A stretch of 64,000 bases of DNA, from the NCBI GenBank assembly GCA_021927905.1, contig BLLK01000049.1, positions 115,073 to 179,072 on the forward strand, in the 5' to 3' direction. Shown in pieces: positions 51,524 to 60,811 of this stretch (position 1 is its first letter; each line of letters opens with the position of its first letter). Made by a program: the position numbers and the translations under genes. The notes beneath the pieces were generated by a model, which saw only the letters and a program-made list of their open reading frames with translations, did not search any database and was not told the DNA's origin. The stretch comes from Chaetoceros tenuissimus. Lineage: Eukaryota > Bacillariophyta > Thalassiosirophyceae > Chaetocerotales > Chaetocerotaceae.

Positions 51524-52804
51524 CTACTGAACAAACTTGACATGTTTGACAAATTTGACATCCCTCAAAGCCAATTCCAAACCTTGCTGTACTTTATTCG
51601 CTCCACGAAATCTCACCTCTACCACACCCAATGGATCAACACTGACAATATCCACTTGACCACCCATGGCAGTAATGGCAGGTTTTATTCTATTCACTTC
51701 CTTCATGACAGCGTCCATGGTCAATTCATTGGCATTCTCACTACCATTAACACCATCTTCTTCCGGAGTGACTTGTGCCACTTCCCCTAGATTATCAAAA
51801 TTTTCCTTTAGAACACGTTCAATCCCCATTTGCATGGTAACGGTGGAACTTGCACAACTTCCACATGCTCCCTCTAGAACAAGGTATACAGAACGTGTTT
51901 CTTCATTGACACTGTGAATGGAAACATTTCCACCATCGGAAATGAGGTAAGGACGAATTTCATCAAGTACTTTGTCAACGGTTTCGAGGTTGAATTCAAG
52001 TGTGGAATCGGATGTCGATGCATATGTTGGCATTTCAAATGGTGACGTCTTTTCTTCTTCTTCTTCAGATGATTCTTCCTCTTTGACTTCTTTTGCTTCA
52101 CTTGTTTTATCGACAAAGAGAGCTGCTGGTGTATCCTCCTCATCAAATTCAAACTCATCATCGTCGTCATCATCGTCGTCATCATCGTCATAGTCGGCAG
52201 TTTCCATCATTAATCTGACAAGTTCCTCCTTTTCCTCCTTCGATCTCTCTTCTTTCTCTTCTTTTTCTACAAGACCAAGAGAACCACCCTGTTCATGAAC
52301 CATAGAAGCCCATCGATTCGCCACTTCCATCATTGCAGCTTTTTGAGGATAAGCAAAACTCAATGCTCTCACATATGCAATTTGACCTCCATATTTCTCT
52401 TTCAAAGCTGTCAAATCTTTCGCAAGATCTTTGGTGAATCCAATGTGTTTAATGTTTGTGTAGGAAGCATCATTCGGTCTGGAGGGTTTATCCGATTGAA
52501 TGGCGTAGACGGCTGCTACAGGTGTGGTATTGGATAGACCGGACGAAATTACCTTCAAGGGGAGAGTTAGTTGGCCGTTAAATGAGGGTGCTTTGGCAAA
52601 TGATTCTTCAGAAGATGATGATTGATTAAGTGAAGTTCTTGGAGATGCCTTGTTTAAATTATTATTAGCTGTAAGAGATGTGAATGTATTCTTGGAAGAA
52701 ATGATTTCATGATGTCTATTGGAAGAACAAGAGAGGAAAGCGGAAGAAAGAAAGAAACTCTTTTGAAGCAACAAAAACTGGAAACTAATGGAAGAGACTC
52801 TCAT
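51524..52804 (-). CDS. Plastid NFU-type iron-sulfur scaffold protein with extra N-terminal domain, 426 aa
   Basis: Single exon. The start (hydrophobic, then SSAFLSCSS with Ala-Phe) fits plastid targeting. Residues 95-170 form a GIY-YIG-like fold (VAAVYAIQS ... IKHIGFTKDL). An acidic linker follows with an 11-Asp run (206-216) and Glu-rich stretches. The NifU C-terminal domain is at about 275-340 (IRPYLISDGGNVSIH, then GACGSCASS with Cys314 and Cys317, which hold the cluster). A second, Cys-less NFU-like domain ends the protein, as in plant plastid NFU1-3. It should assemble and hand over [4Fe-4S] clusters in the plastid. Confidence 0.85.
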   Translation of the reverse strand: MRVSSISFQFLLLQKSFFLSSAFLSCSSNRHHEIISSKNTFTSLTANNNLNKASPRTSLNQSSSSEESFAKAPSFNGQLTLPLKVISSGLSNTTPVAAVYAIQSDKPSRPNDASYTNIKHIGFTKDLAKDLTALKEKYGGQIAYVRALSFAYPQKAAMMEVANRWASMVHEQGGSLGLVEKEEKEERSKEEKEELVRLMMETADYDDDDDDDDDDDEFEFDEEDTPAALFVDKTSEAKEVKEEESSEEEEEKTSPFEMPTYASTSDSTLEFNLETVDKVLDEIRPYLISDGGNVSIHSVNEETRSVYLVLEGACGSCASSTVTMQMGIERVLKENFDNLGEVAQVTPEEDGVNGSENANELTMDAVMKEVNRIKPAITAMGGQVDIVSVDPLGVVEVRFRGANKVQQGLELALRDVKFVKHVKFVQ

Positions 52805-53164
52805 GATTGAAATGTTTAAATTGTATGTGTAGAGGTAGAGATGTGAATAGTGATAGATACCAATAATAGAATCTGTTCTTTTCTTTTCTACTACATCAAT
52901 AGATCTGCAGATTCTTCAACATGAACATTTCTTGGAGGAGGAGCGTCGTTGTAATTTTGGCGCGCTATAGTGACGTCACTGGTAAGAATTCTCAAATCTA
53001 TTTTGGTAGCATTATAACGGAGATGTAACGTCATGACTCGTCAAGACAATCTCAGAACAAGAAAGAATCGCAAAATAAAACCCGAACCCTCACCCTTCCA
53101 TAATTCAACATAACCAAAATAAAAAAGAAAAGCAGAAACGAAAATTATCAATAATAAATATAGT
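52805..53164. promoter_or_regulatory. Bidirectional promoter with CRE palindrome and E2F-like site
   Basis: Between NFU (minus) and the hypothetical gene at 53165 (plus). TGACGTCA, the full cAMP-response/bZIP palindrome, lies at 52971-52978 inside AGTGACGTCACT. A second half site (ACGTCA) is at 53028-53033. TTTGGCGC at 52956-52963 matches the E2F consensus TTTSSCGC. These are sequence matches only; binding is inferred. Confidence 0.5.
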
Positions 53165-53728
53165 ATGTTGAAACACAGAACCCAACCATCTGAACCATTC
53201 GAGCCAGATATCCCTGTCGCTATACCTGCCTCGGAAGAACATTACAACATGGAAGAACCCAATGAGCTGTTAGACAATTCCAAAATAAATGTTTCCGGAA
53301 AAGTTATTGGAGCAGCAGCTGTTGCTGGGGGTGTAGCTGGTTTAGTAGTTGCGGGTCCAGTACTTGGGATCGTAGGAGCTGTAGGTACTGGTGTTTTAGC
53401 AACTGAAAATTCCATAGCTGGGAGTGTTGCAAGAGCGTCTGGAGATGTAGTATTATCAGCCAAAGACCGTGCCAAAAAGATTAATGAAAAGCATCACGTC
53501 GTTGATAAAACAAAGAAAGCAACAAAGAAAGCAACTTCTACTTTTGTTTCAAAGGCAAAGGAGCTCGAGAAGAAGCATCATATTGGCAAAAAGACAAACA
53601 AAGTATTGAAACAAGGATTGGAAACAGGATTAAAGTTATCTTTGGCGGTTGTAACTTTTTCGTCACCACCGCCCGATAATGACTGGTATGCTGGGCCTCC
53701 AGCAGCTTTAAATAAGAGACGAAAATAG
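53165..53728 (+). CDS. Hypothetical small basic protein with Gly/Ala/Val-rich hydrophobic segment, 187 aa
   Basis: Single exon. After an acidic start comes a glycine-zipper-like hydrophobic stretch at about residues 46-80 (GGVAGLVVAGPVLGIVGAVG), then a Lys-rich, repetitive helix (KKATKKATSTFVSKAKELEK) and a Pro-rich end. This resembles small uncharacterised diatom proteins that may associate with membranes. Function unknown. Confidence 0.55.
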   Translation: MLKHRTQPSEPFEPDIPVAIPASEEHYNMEEPNELLDNSKINVSGKVIGAAAVAGGVAGLVVAGPVLGIVGAVGTGVLATENSIAGSVARASGDVVLSAKDRAKKINEKHHVVDKTKKATKKATSTFVSKAKELEKKHHIGKKTNKVLKQGLETGLKLSLAVVTFSSPPPDNDWYAGPPAALNKRRK

Positions 53729-53803
53729 ATTTACAATTAGACTCAGCTAAAGCTTTCCTCTGTAATTAATTTTAGATACTGTTCTTTTACTGTAATTCTA
53801 AAC

Positions 53804-56800
53804 TTAAAGGGTTTGGAAGTCACTGAGATGAATACCCCTTCTTTTCAGATCCTGTAAATATCTCTGAATAACTTGTCGAGTCTGCACAGTTTGAGAGTCG
53901 TCAGCACCAAATATATTTTTTCTCTTTAACCAGCAGTCATGAAGTAGTTCCATTGCTTCTTCGTGAGCCTGTTTTGAATTGTACAAAAATTGGCCAAACT
54001 GGAACATTGTGTTTAATGTACCATGATGATCGGAACCGAAGGTTTCTCTTTTCTTTGCTAGACAATCTCTATAGAGTTGTTCTAATTCATCCTGCTTATT
54101 TCGTGAGAGTGGATACAGTTGTATTAGATTGTCCATAGTTTGTAATGTTGACTCATGATTAGCCCCCAACACTTTCATTCTTCGTGATAAGCAATCTTCC
54201 CATATTTGTTCTGCTTTCTGTATATTTTTTGAATCACGTTTACGGAAATATACTCGACCAAGGCTATGCATTAGCTCTAATGTATCAGGATGATCTATTC
54301 CAAGAATTTCTTTTTGCTTCGATAGACTATCGTTTAGAAATACTTCAGTCTCTCCGCGATGTTCTTCTTTACCTGATTTAAAAAGTGATATGGCAAGTTG
54401 AGCCTTGGAAGATACAGTATCAGGATGATCATTTCCCAAGGTTTTCTGTCTGCTTGAGAGCACCTTTCGTAATAGGGATGATTCGTATTGATAGTTATGC
54501 TGACTCTTCCACGAGGATGCCCAGCTACACATACAATTCAATGTCTGAGGATGGTCAGGTCCAAGAATTTTCTTTGTCTCAGTTAAACATTCATCATATA
54601 ATGGACCGGACTTGTCATATTCACCTTGTGTATTGTAAAATTCAGTTAGATCGAGCATAGACGCTAAACTTATTCGATGATTGGGACCATATTTCTCCTT
54701 TTTCATTGAGACACAGTCTTTAAATAGAGATTCCGCCATTTCATATTCATCTTCCATGGAATAAAGATTAGCAACGCTACTCATTGTTTGCATGGTATCA
54801 GGATGATTGGAGCCAAGAAATGCCATCCTTTTGGAAAATGTAGTCAGAAGTAAAGGTCTAGCTTTCACTATATCACGTTGTCGTAAATAGAAGACACCAA
54901 GAGTATTGACAATGTTCAAAGTGTCTGGATGATCTGATCCGAGCGCTTTCTCGCTTTTTACGAGAGAATCAACGAAATGTGCTTCTGCTTTGGTATTTTC
55001 TCCTTTATCGAAATACAATGCGCCAAGTCCATACATTGATGAAAAAGTACAATGGTGATCAGGTCCTAAGATAGTCTTCATCTTTGGTAGGTAAAGATCA
55101 TATAATTTCCCAGCATCGTCGTATTTCTTTTGCAATCTATAGACATTTGCAAGGCTACTAATAGAGAAAAGTGTATCTTGATGATCCAATCCAAGATTCT
55201 CTTTTCTTATTGACAAACATTTTGTATAGATATGCTCAGCCTTTTCATATTCTTCCTTTTTTTCCAAAACTGACGCAAGATCACTCATGAAAGAAAGAGT
55301 ATCAGGATGACTAGAACCGTGTATTGCCTCGCTAATCAAAAGGCACCTTCTAAATATAGGAACTGCCTCATCATACTTTCCTTCTCGTTCGTACTTCTTT
55401 GCAATCTCACTCTCTTTCTTTAGCAAGTTGATTTCTTCACTCCTGTTGTCCTCCTCATTTGACTTTGCTGCTGGGATACAATTAGGATTTTCATGATTAG
55501 AAGAAGACATCTTGTCAGGCAGAGATTGAGAGCTCAAATCTTTATAATCCTTCTCGTCGTTTTCATCTTTCTTCGCCTCACTTTCAGATTTATCCTTTGA
55601 TTCTGAAACTCTTTTTGAGGAGAGTTTACGGTACCAATCAAGAAAAGTACTTCTTTCAATAAAGCCAGACCTTGTGGGATCCAAAAGTTGGGATTGTTTT
55701 TCATATTCATTACCATGAAAGTCTTCTCCGATATCATCAAACAGAAATAAAAGCTGACTGACTTTGATTCTACCTGTTTCTGATACGTCGAGCGAATCAA
55801 ATGCAACAAGGGAATTTTGCTCGTCCTTATTCAAAGTTAAGCCATCAGTATGTGTAGCTGTGTCTTTGTCGATTTCTTGGCTTGATTGTTTTGATTTGAG
55901 AGGTGTCTCTGTGCTAGACGGAGCAGCCGCAGCAGAAGAAGATCCATTGGCTTTAGAATCAGATGGCGTTAACTTTTCTTCCTTTTCTCCCGTCGTTTCA
56001 TCTTCAACAATCTTATCATCAGTAACGGCGGCAGCAGTTGATTTACTACCAAAGTCAAAGATTTTTGACTCTCCTCCTTTGCTGCTAGCACCTGTCGAAG
56101 AGCCAAAGCTGAAAGTGCAGCCTGTATTTGTGCTAGTAGATCCGAACTTAACACCGGCAAAAGGATTGCTCTTCGGAACTGCAAATGATGCACTTGATCC
56201 AAAGCTGAAGCCTGTCACTGACGATAAATCATTAGTGGGCGCACAAAACGGCGAAGGGACTTTAGCAGACATCCGTGGAAACGCAGCTGCAGTAGACGAT
56301 GATGTAGATGCTACTTTGTTTGTTTTCTGTGAAGTTGGTCTGACGAAAAAAGGAGACTTTACTGAGTTTGAAGGGAAAGGAATTGAATTATTAGATTCCT
56401 GCTTTGGTTTTCCAAAAATCGAGCCATCCTGCGTTGGTTTAAAGCCAAAACCATGATCCGATGAACCATATGCATTTGATCCGAGCCACTTTGACGTCGT
56501 GGTGTCGGTTTTATTCTTTTGTGTATCATCGTTCCTCTTCGTGCAATCACTAATGTTTCTTCTTTCAAATTCTAGTGTAAAGTATTCCATCTCTGTAAAG
56601 AATGTTTCAATGGTCACGTTTGACGGCAAAGAGACTCTTCCATTCCTCAGGTACTGGAGTACATGCTGGAAGATATCGCCATCACGATCAATAAATATTT
56701 CACCAACATCTTCATTCTTGTCGTTGACGAGATCTGCTAGTTTAGAATTTGGTTGAGTCTCTAGTAGGGAGCGTGAGACTTCAAAGCGTCTTCCTCCCAC

Positions 56801-56830
56801 GTTTAACTTTATAGTTTCCATGTTCCTCAT
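53804..56830 (-). CDS. BTB(T1)/FG-rich/EF-hand/kinesin-light-chain-TPR protein, 1008 aa
   Basis: Single exon. Residues 5-75 are a K+-channel tetramerisation-type BTB domain (LNVGGRRFEVSRSLL, FIDRDGDIFQHVLQYLRNG). Residues about 130-290 are Ser/Thr-rich with repeated FG motifs (GFSFGSS, FSFGSST, SIFGKP), like nucleoporin FG segments. Two EF-hand-like loops lie at about 345-410 (DVSETGRIKV, DPTRSGFIER). From about 476 to the end there are roughly a dozen 42-residue TPRs of the kinesin-light-chain type (GxDHPDTLxxM...LAxxY...KYDxAExL). It is tandem to a larger paralogue at 57159-60530. Role unknown; TPRs and BTB point to a scaffold. Confidence 0.8.
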   Translation of the reverse strand: MRNMETIKLNVGGRRFEVSRSLLETQPNSKLADLVNDKNEDVGEIFIDRDGDIFQHVLQYLRNGRVSLPSNVTIETFFTEMEYFTLEFERRNISDCTKRNDDTQKNKTDTTTSKWLGSNAYGSSDHGFGFKPTQDGSIFGKPKQESNNSIPFPSNSVKSPFFVRPTSQKTNKVASTSSSTAAAFPRMSAKVPSPFCAPTNDLSSVTGFSFGSSASFAVPKSNPFAGVKFGSTSTNTGCTFSFGSSTGASSKGGESKIFDFGSKSTAAAVTDDKIVEDETTGEKEEKLTPSDSKANGSSSAAAAPSSTETPLKSKQSSQEIDKDTATHTDGLTLNKDEQNSLVAFDSLDVSETGRIKVSQLLFLFDDIGEDFHGNEYEKQSQLLDPTRSGFIERSTFLDWYRKLSSKRVSESKDKSESEAKKDENDEKDYKDLSSQSLPDKMSSSNHENPNCIPAAKSNEEDNRSEEINLLKKESEIAKKYEREGKYDEAVPIFRRCLLISEAIHGSSHPDTLSFMSDLASVLEKKEEYEKAEHIYTKCLSIRKENLGLDHQDTLFSISSLANVYRLQKKYDDAGKLYDLYLPKMKTILGPDHHCTFSSMYGLGALYFDKGENTKAEAHFVDSLVKSEKALGSDHPDTLNIVNTLGVFYLRQRDIVKARPLLLTTFSKRMAFLGSNHPDTMQTMSSVANLYSMEDEYEMAESLFKDCVSMKKEKYGPNHRISLASMLDLTEFYNTQGEYDKSGPLYDECLTETKKILGPDHPQTLNCMCSWASSWKSQHNYQYESSLLRKVLSSRQKTLGNDHPDTVSSKAQLAISLFKSGKEEHRGETEVFLNDSLSKQKEILGIDHPDTLELMHSLGRVYFRKRDSKNIQKAEQIWEDCLSRRMKVLGANHESTLQTMDNLIQLYPLSRNKQDELEQLYRDCLAKKRETFGSDHHGTLNTMFQFGQFLYNSKQAHEEAMELLHDCWLKRKNIFGADDSQTVQTRQVIQRYLQDLKRRGIHLSDFQTL

Positions 56831-57158
56831 GAATGATGTTTATTGATACTTATGATTTGGCAAGTTCTATATATCTAGTGCATGAACAACAGGAAGATTC
56901 TTCTTACTGATACTCACAAATAAGTCATCATCGTGCATGCAAGATTTATCTTTAGAAATTTAGATATTTCATGCAGGATTTAGATATTTAGATCTTTGAA
57001 CGAAACGGCCCCGCGTGTAAATGGAATGTCTATTTTCAACGGATCTACTAACGTTCATAAAAACAAATTGTACTAGAATCGTTGCTTACAACGTTGATCG
57101 CAAATACCTTACAGACTATTTCTTTTCCTTTATCTTACTATAAACTGTAACCTGTTGC
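56831..57158. other. Spacer between the two BTB/TPR paralogues
   Basis: The promoter of the left paralogue and the 3' end of the right one. The bases just upstream of both start codons are alike (CATGAATG on the plus strand beside each ATG), suggesting conserved 5' leaders. No other feature. Confidence 0.35.
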
Positions 57159-60100
57159 TTACTTTATCCTTCTTCTGTTTAAGTAACATCGAAGAATGTG
57201 TCGAGTGTTGATAGTATCAAGATGATGAGATCCTCGGAAAGATTCTCTTATTGATAAACATTCGCGTAGAAGCTGGATGGCCTCTTCTTCATCCTGCTTC
57301 ACATCATACAAAAATAGAGCCAAGTTGAGTTTGTCTGCACCGTTTGGTGTTTGTGGCGCTGATACAAATCCTCTCAATTTTCTTTCGACCGCATCTTTAC
57401 AACTCTTCTTACACTGATTATCATTAGCGTTCATATATTGTTGCAATAATTCGATCATAGATTGGAATCGTAATGGATGATTGAGTCCTATTAATTTCCA
57501 TTCCACATACAATGCCTGAGACTTCAAATATTCATTGCGCGAGTTATAGAAAGCAGCAAGATCGAATATAGACGTCAAGGTCATTCGATGATTTAGTCCA
57601 TACGTTTCCTTATTCATTGAAAGGCAGTCTTTCAATATTGATTCTGCAATATCATATTTGCCTTGCCTTGAGTAAAGATCTGCAAGTCTGCTCATTATCT
57701 CTATTGTATCAGGATGGCGAGAACCAAGAGTTGCCGTCCTTTTTGCAAATACTCTTAGCAGTAGAGGTCTGGCCTTTTCAATTTCTCCATTCTTTAAATG
57801 AATAATAGCCAAAATATACTTGAATTCCAAAGTGTCAGGATGATCCGCTCCAAGAGTCTTCTCGCTCTTTGAGAGACAATCACTGAGTTCTGCCTCGGCC
57901 TTGACCTTTTCGCCTTTTTCGAAATATACAACACTACGACCATACATTGCTAGCAATGTCTGATGGTCATATGCTAGAATACTCTTCACCTTGGGTAGAC
58001 AAAGATCGTATAAATTCTCAGCCTTGTCATATTTCTTTTGCAATCTATATATATTTGCAAGGTTTATCATAGATGATAATGTATCTTGATGAACCGGTCC
58101 TAATGAAGCTTCTCTACCTGCAAGACAATCACTGAACAAAGTCTCTGCCTTTTCATATTCTCCTTGCTTTTCCAAAACAGATGCAAGATCGCTCATGAAA
58201 GAAAGAGTATCAGGATGACGCTGACCGAGTATTCCCTCACTTAGTAAATGGCATTTCCTGAATAGAGGCTCTGCCTCGTCGTACTTTCCTTCCTTTTGGA
58301 AATTCTTTGCAATCTCACTCTCATTCTTAAGAAATTGCTGTTCTTCACTCTGAATGTCCATCCTTTCTACTTTGTTTTGAGCATTCGTATTCTCTTTTTT
58401 AATTTGGAATTGAAATCCACCTTGGGAAAAAGACTTCTTATCGAATGAAAAAGGTTTCCTGAATTTTGAACCTGATGAAGCAGCATTCGACTGCGATATA
58501 CCAAAATTAGTGCAGGGTTTGGCTGACTTCTTGATATTGGATGATTTAGAATTTGGATCCTTTGTGTTTGCAGCACCAAAGAGGAAAGGAGTGTTTGCTG
58601 GTTTTGTTTGGAAAGCAGAGGGTCTAGAAGTTGTCATTTTTTTGCTAATAGACCTTTTGGTATAGCTTGTATTTGGTGAATACCAAGCTGGTATTGATGA
58701 TCCAAATGTAAAAGCTGTAGGTGCAGCTTCAAGTGGTGTAAAAGCTGCTAGAAAAGAACTAATACGAGTCGGAGCCTTAGTTGACAAAGGTGGGTAAGCA
58801 GCAGATAATGATATCGATAAATCTTTTCTCATCGCTGTTCTCGATTCATCGAAAGAATTATATAATGACTTCTTCATCTGTTGAGAAGTGATGTTTGCAG
58901 CCTCGTCTGAAGTGCAAATTCTATCCATGAAGTTTGTTACTATAATATTCTCGACTTTTATCCTAATCACTTGTTGACATGATAACTGCACATCATATTT
59001 GTTGAAATCGCTGACCCAATTCTTGATAGTTCCCAACTTCCTATTTAGCTCTGGTTTACTTTGTAGTCCAGTAATACATCCAACAGTTCCAGTCTGCAAA
59101 ACAACATTTGCTGGTCGCAATGATATAGCTTTTTGCAAAAAAGATACGTAGACAGCATATCTTTCTTTATTGCTGATCCAAGTCAAAATGGTCCCTATCA
59201 CACCATTAAGTTCAGGTTGATTCTTGACATTATGTATCCTTACATCAAAATTTGAAGGTGGGTAAGCAGTGAATAGTGATGGAGAATTTGTCTTGATAGA
59301 CCTAGACGTTTGCTTCACCTTTTGATCGCTTCTCATTAGCGATGATTGCTTTGCTTCACGTACTTTATTCATGGCATCAGACTCTTTCGTAGTACTTTCC
59401 TTTGATTTACTACTAAAGTTGAAACTTATCGGTTTACTGGTACATGTCGAAGAGCCAAAGCTAAATTTAAAGCCTTTGCTTGAGGTAGTCGATTCAACAG
59501 AAGGGGCAAAGTCAACATCTGCAGTAGGATTGCTCGATCCAAAGCTAAATCTTGTTCCTGATGATGAGATAGTTGATACAGCAGTCGACCTTGAAGCTTT
59601 CTCTATCTTTCTACCAGTGTATGCATTTGATGAATCAGTGGCTACTTCTGAGTTGTTCGACCCACAAAGAGTTGTAGCTTTAGATATTCCTGATGTTGCC
59701 GTTTCTGCTTTGTCTGTCACAAGAGACGACAAAGATTCTGTTGAAGGGCTTGAGTCTTGTGATGGCATGGAATCTTCTTTTCCTTCTGAGAATCCAAAAG
59801 GAGGATTTCGTTTCTTAGCCATACTAGAAGATATATTTACAACTGAAGTAATCTCTATGAACCTTGGTTTGAGGATACTATTCATCATAGCCTTAATTGC
59901 TACTACACCATGCTTTTCTATGAATTTCACATACTTGTCTTCTTGTATTTCTTCACGTTGAAATTTTTCTTCATGTCCACACATTATCAATGTAAATCGG
60001 TAGAATTTCTTGTCGTTCAAAGAGTTTCTATTCTCACTTGATTCGTCTACATGATTTTTAGCTAATGAAATGATAAAGTTCTCGTAAAGCACACGAGCGA

Positions 60101-60530
60101 GTGCTCTGGAATGATAAACCAAATGCGCTTCTTCTTCTTCCTCACGCATAGATTCAAGAGATTCTTTCAGTGAATCCAAGTCACCCTTCTCTGCATGATC
60201 TTCATTTGTTTCCGACTTTATGTTATCTTTGTCATACTCTAGATTGTAGTGTTCCATCTCTTTGATGAAAGAGTCGACTGCAACTGTAGAAGGCAAAGAA
60301 ACTTTTCCATCTTTCATATATTGGAGAATATACTGAAACATATCACCATCACGATCAAAAGAGACTTCAGCATCTCCATCTTGATCGTAACCTTGAGACG
60401 ACACATCCTCTTCTTCTTCATCATTCAAAAAGAAAAGTATAGAGTTGTTTGGATGAGCCTTCAAGAGTGCACGGGAGACTTCAAAGCGTCTTCCTCCTAC
60501 ATTTATCTTTACTGTTTCCATGTTCCTCAT
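57159..60530 (-). CDS. BTB(T1)/FG-rich/TPR protein, larger paralogue, 1123 aa
   Basis: I place the start at ATG 60530 because it gives MRNMET, the same opening as the paralogue; an ATG at 60650 would add 40 residues. The BTB domain holds INVGGRRFEVSRALL and FDRDGDMFQYILQYMKDG. FG-containing stretches (RFSFGSS, FKFSFGSST, AFTFGSS, PFLFGAA) flank two copies of a small module with the core PELN (QPELNGVIGTILTWIS and KPELNRKLGTIKNWVS, about residues 430-545) that the other paralogue lacks. About nine kinesin-light-chain TPRs run from about 733 to 1115. The EF-hand pair of the paralogue is not recognisable here. Function unknown. Confidence 0.78.
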   Translation of the reverse strand: MRNMETVKINVGGRRFEVSRALLKAHPNNSILFFLNDEEEEDVSSQGYDQDGDAEVSFDRDGDMFQYILQYMKDGKVSLPSTVAVDSFIKEMEHYNLEYDKDNIKSETNEDHAEKGDLDSLKESLESMREEEEEAHLVYHSRALARVLYENFIISLAKNHVDESSENRNSLNDKKFYRFTLIMCGHEEKFQREEIQEDKYVKFIEKHGVVAIKAMMNSILKPRFIEITSVVNISSSMAKKRNPPFGFSEGKEDSMPSQDSSPSTESLSSLVTDKAETATSGISKATTLCGSNNSEVATDSSNAYTGRKIEKASRSTAVSTISSSGTRFSFGSSNPTADVDFAPSVESTTSSKGFKFSFGSSTCTSKPISFNFSSKSKESTTKESDAMNKVREAKQSSLMRSDQKVKQTSRSIKTNSPSLFTAYPPSNFDVRIHNVKNQPELNGVIGTILTWISNKERYAVYVSFLQKAISLRPANVVLQTGTVGCITGLQSKPELNRKLGTIKNWVSDFNKYDVQLSCQQVIRIKVENIIVTNFMDRICTSDEAANITSQQMKKSLYNSFDESRTAMRKDLSISLSAAYPPLSTKAPTRISSFLAAFTPLEAAPTAFTFGSSIPAWYSPNTSYTKRSISKKMTTSRPSAFQTKPANTPFLFGAANTKDPNSKSSNIKKSAKPCTNFGISQSNAASSGSKFRKPFSFDKKSFSQGGFQFQIKKENTNAQNKVERMDIQSEEQQFLKNESEIAKNFQKEGKYDEAEPLFRKCHLLSEGILGQRHPDTLSFMSDLASVLEKQGEYEKAETLFSDCLAGREASLGPVHQDTLSSMINLANIYRLQKKYDKAENLYDLCLPKVKSILAYDHQTLLAMYGRSVVYFEKGEKVKAEAELSDCLSKSEKTLGADHPDTLEFKYILAIIHLKNGEIEKARPLLLRVFAKRTATLGSRHPDTIEIMSRLADLYSRQGKYDIAESILKDCLSMNKETYGLNHRMTLTSIFDLAAFYNSRNEYLKSQALYVEWKLIGLNHPLRFQSMIELLQQYMNANDNQCKKSCKDAVERKLRGFVSAPQTPNGADKLNLALFLYDVKQDEEEAIQLLRECLSIRESFRGSHHLDTINTRHILRCYLNRRRIK

Positions 60531-60811
60531 GAATGTATTTATGGAGATAAGAAGCACTTTACTCCTTTGAATCGTACATCGAGAAGTTAATGTTGCATGC
60601 AGGATTTTTTGAATGAGGAATTTAGGTGTGTGATTGAAATGGCTTCTCATTCTCTAAAATGAGGCACAAATGTCAAAATAACGTCTTTTTCATACTCACA
60701 AAACTAAATGAGGGTTCCACATGGAACAAGAAACATGAGAAGAGACAACGATAAGAAATGAAGCAAACAAAAAAGTATCATTCTTCATCATCTATCTATA
60801 TAAAAATAACT

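Noticed and set aside
55764-56456. 230-codon plus-strand frame inside the BTB/TPR gene
   Set aside because: It is antisense to the Ser/FG-rich region; the Val/Leu/Asp-rich translation is a by-product of that codon use.
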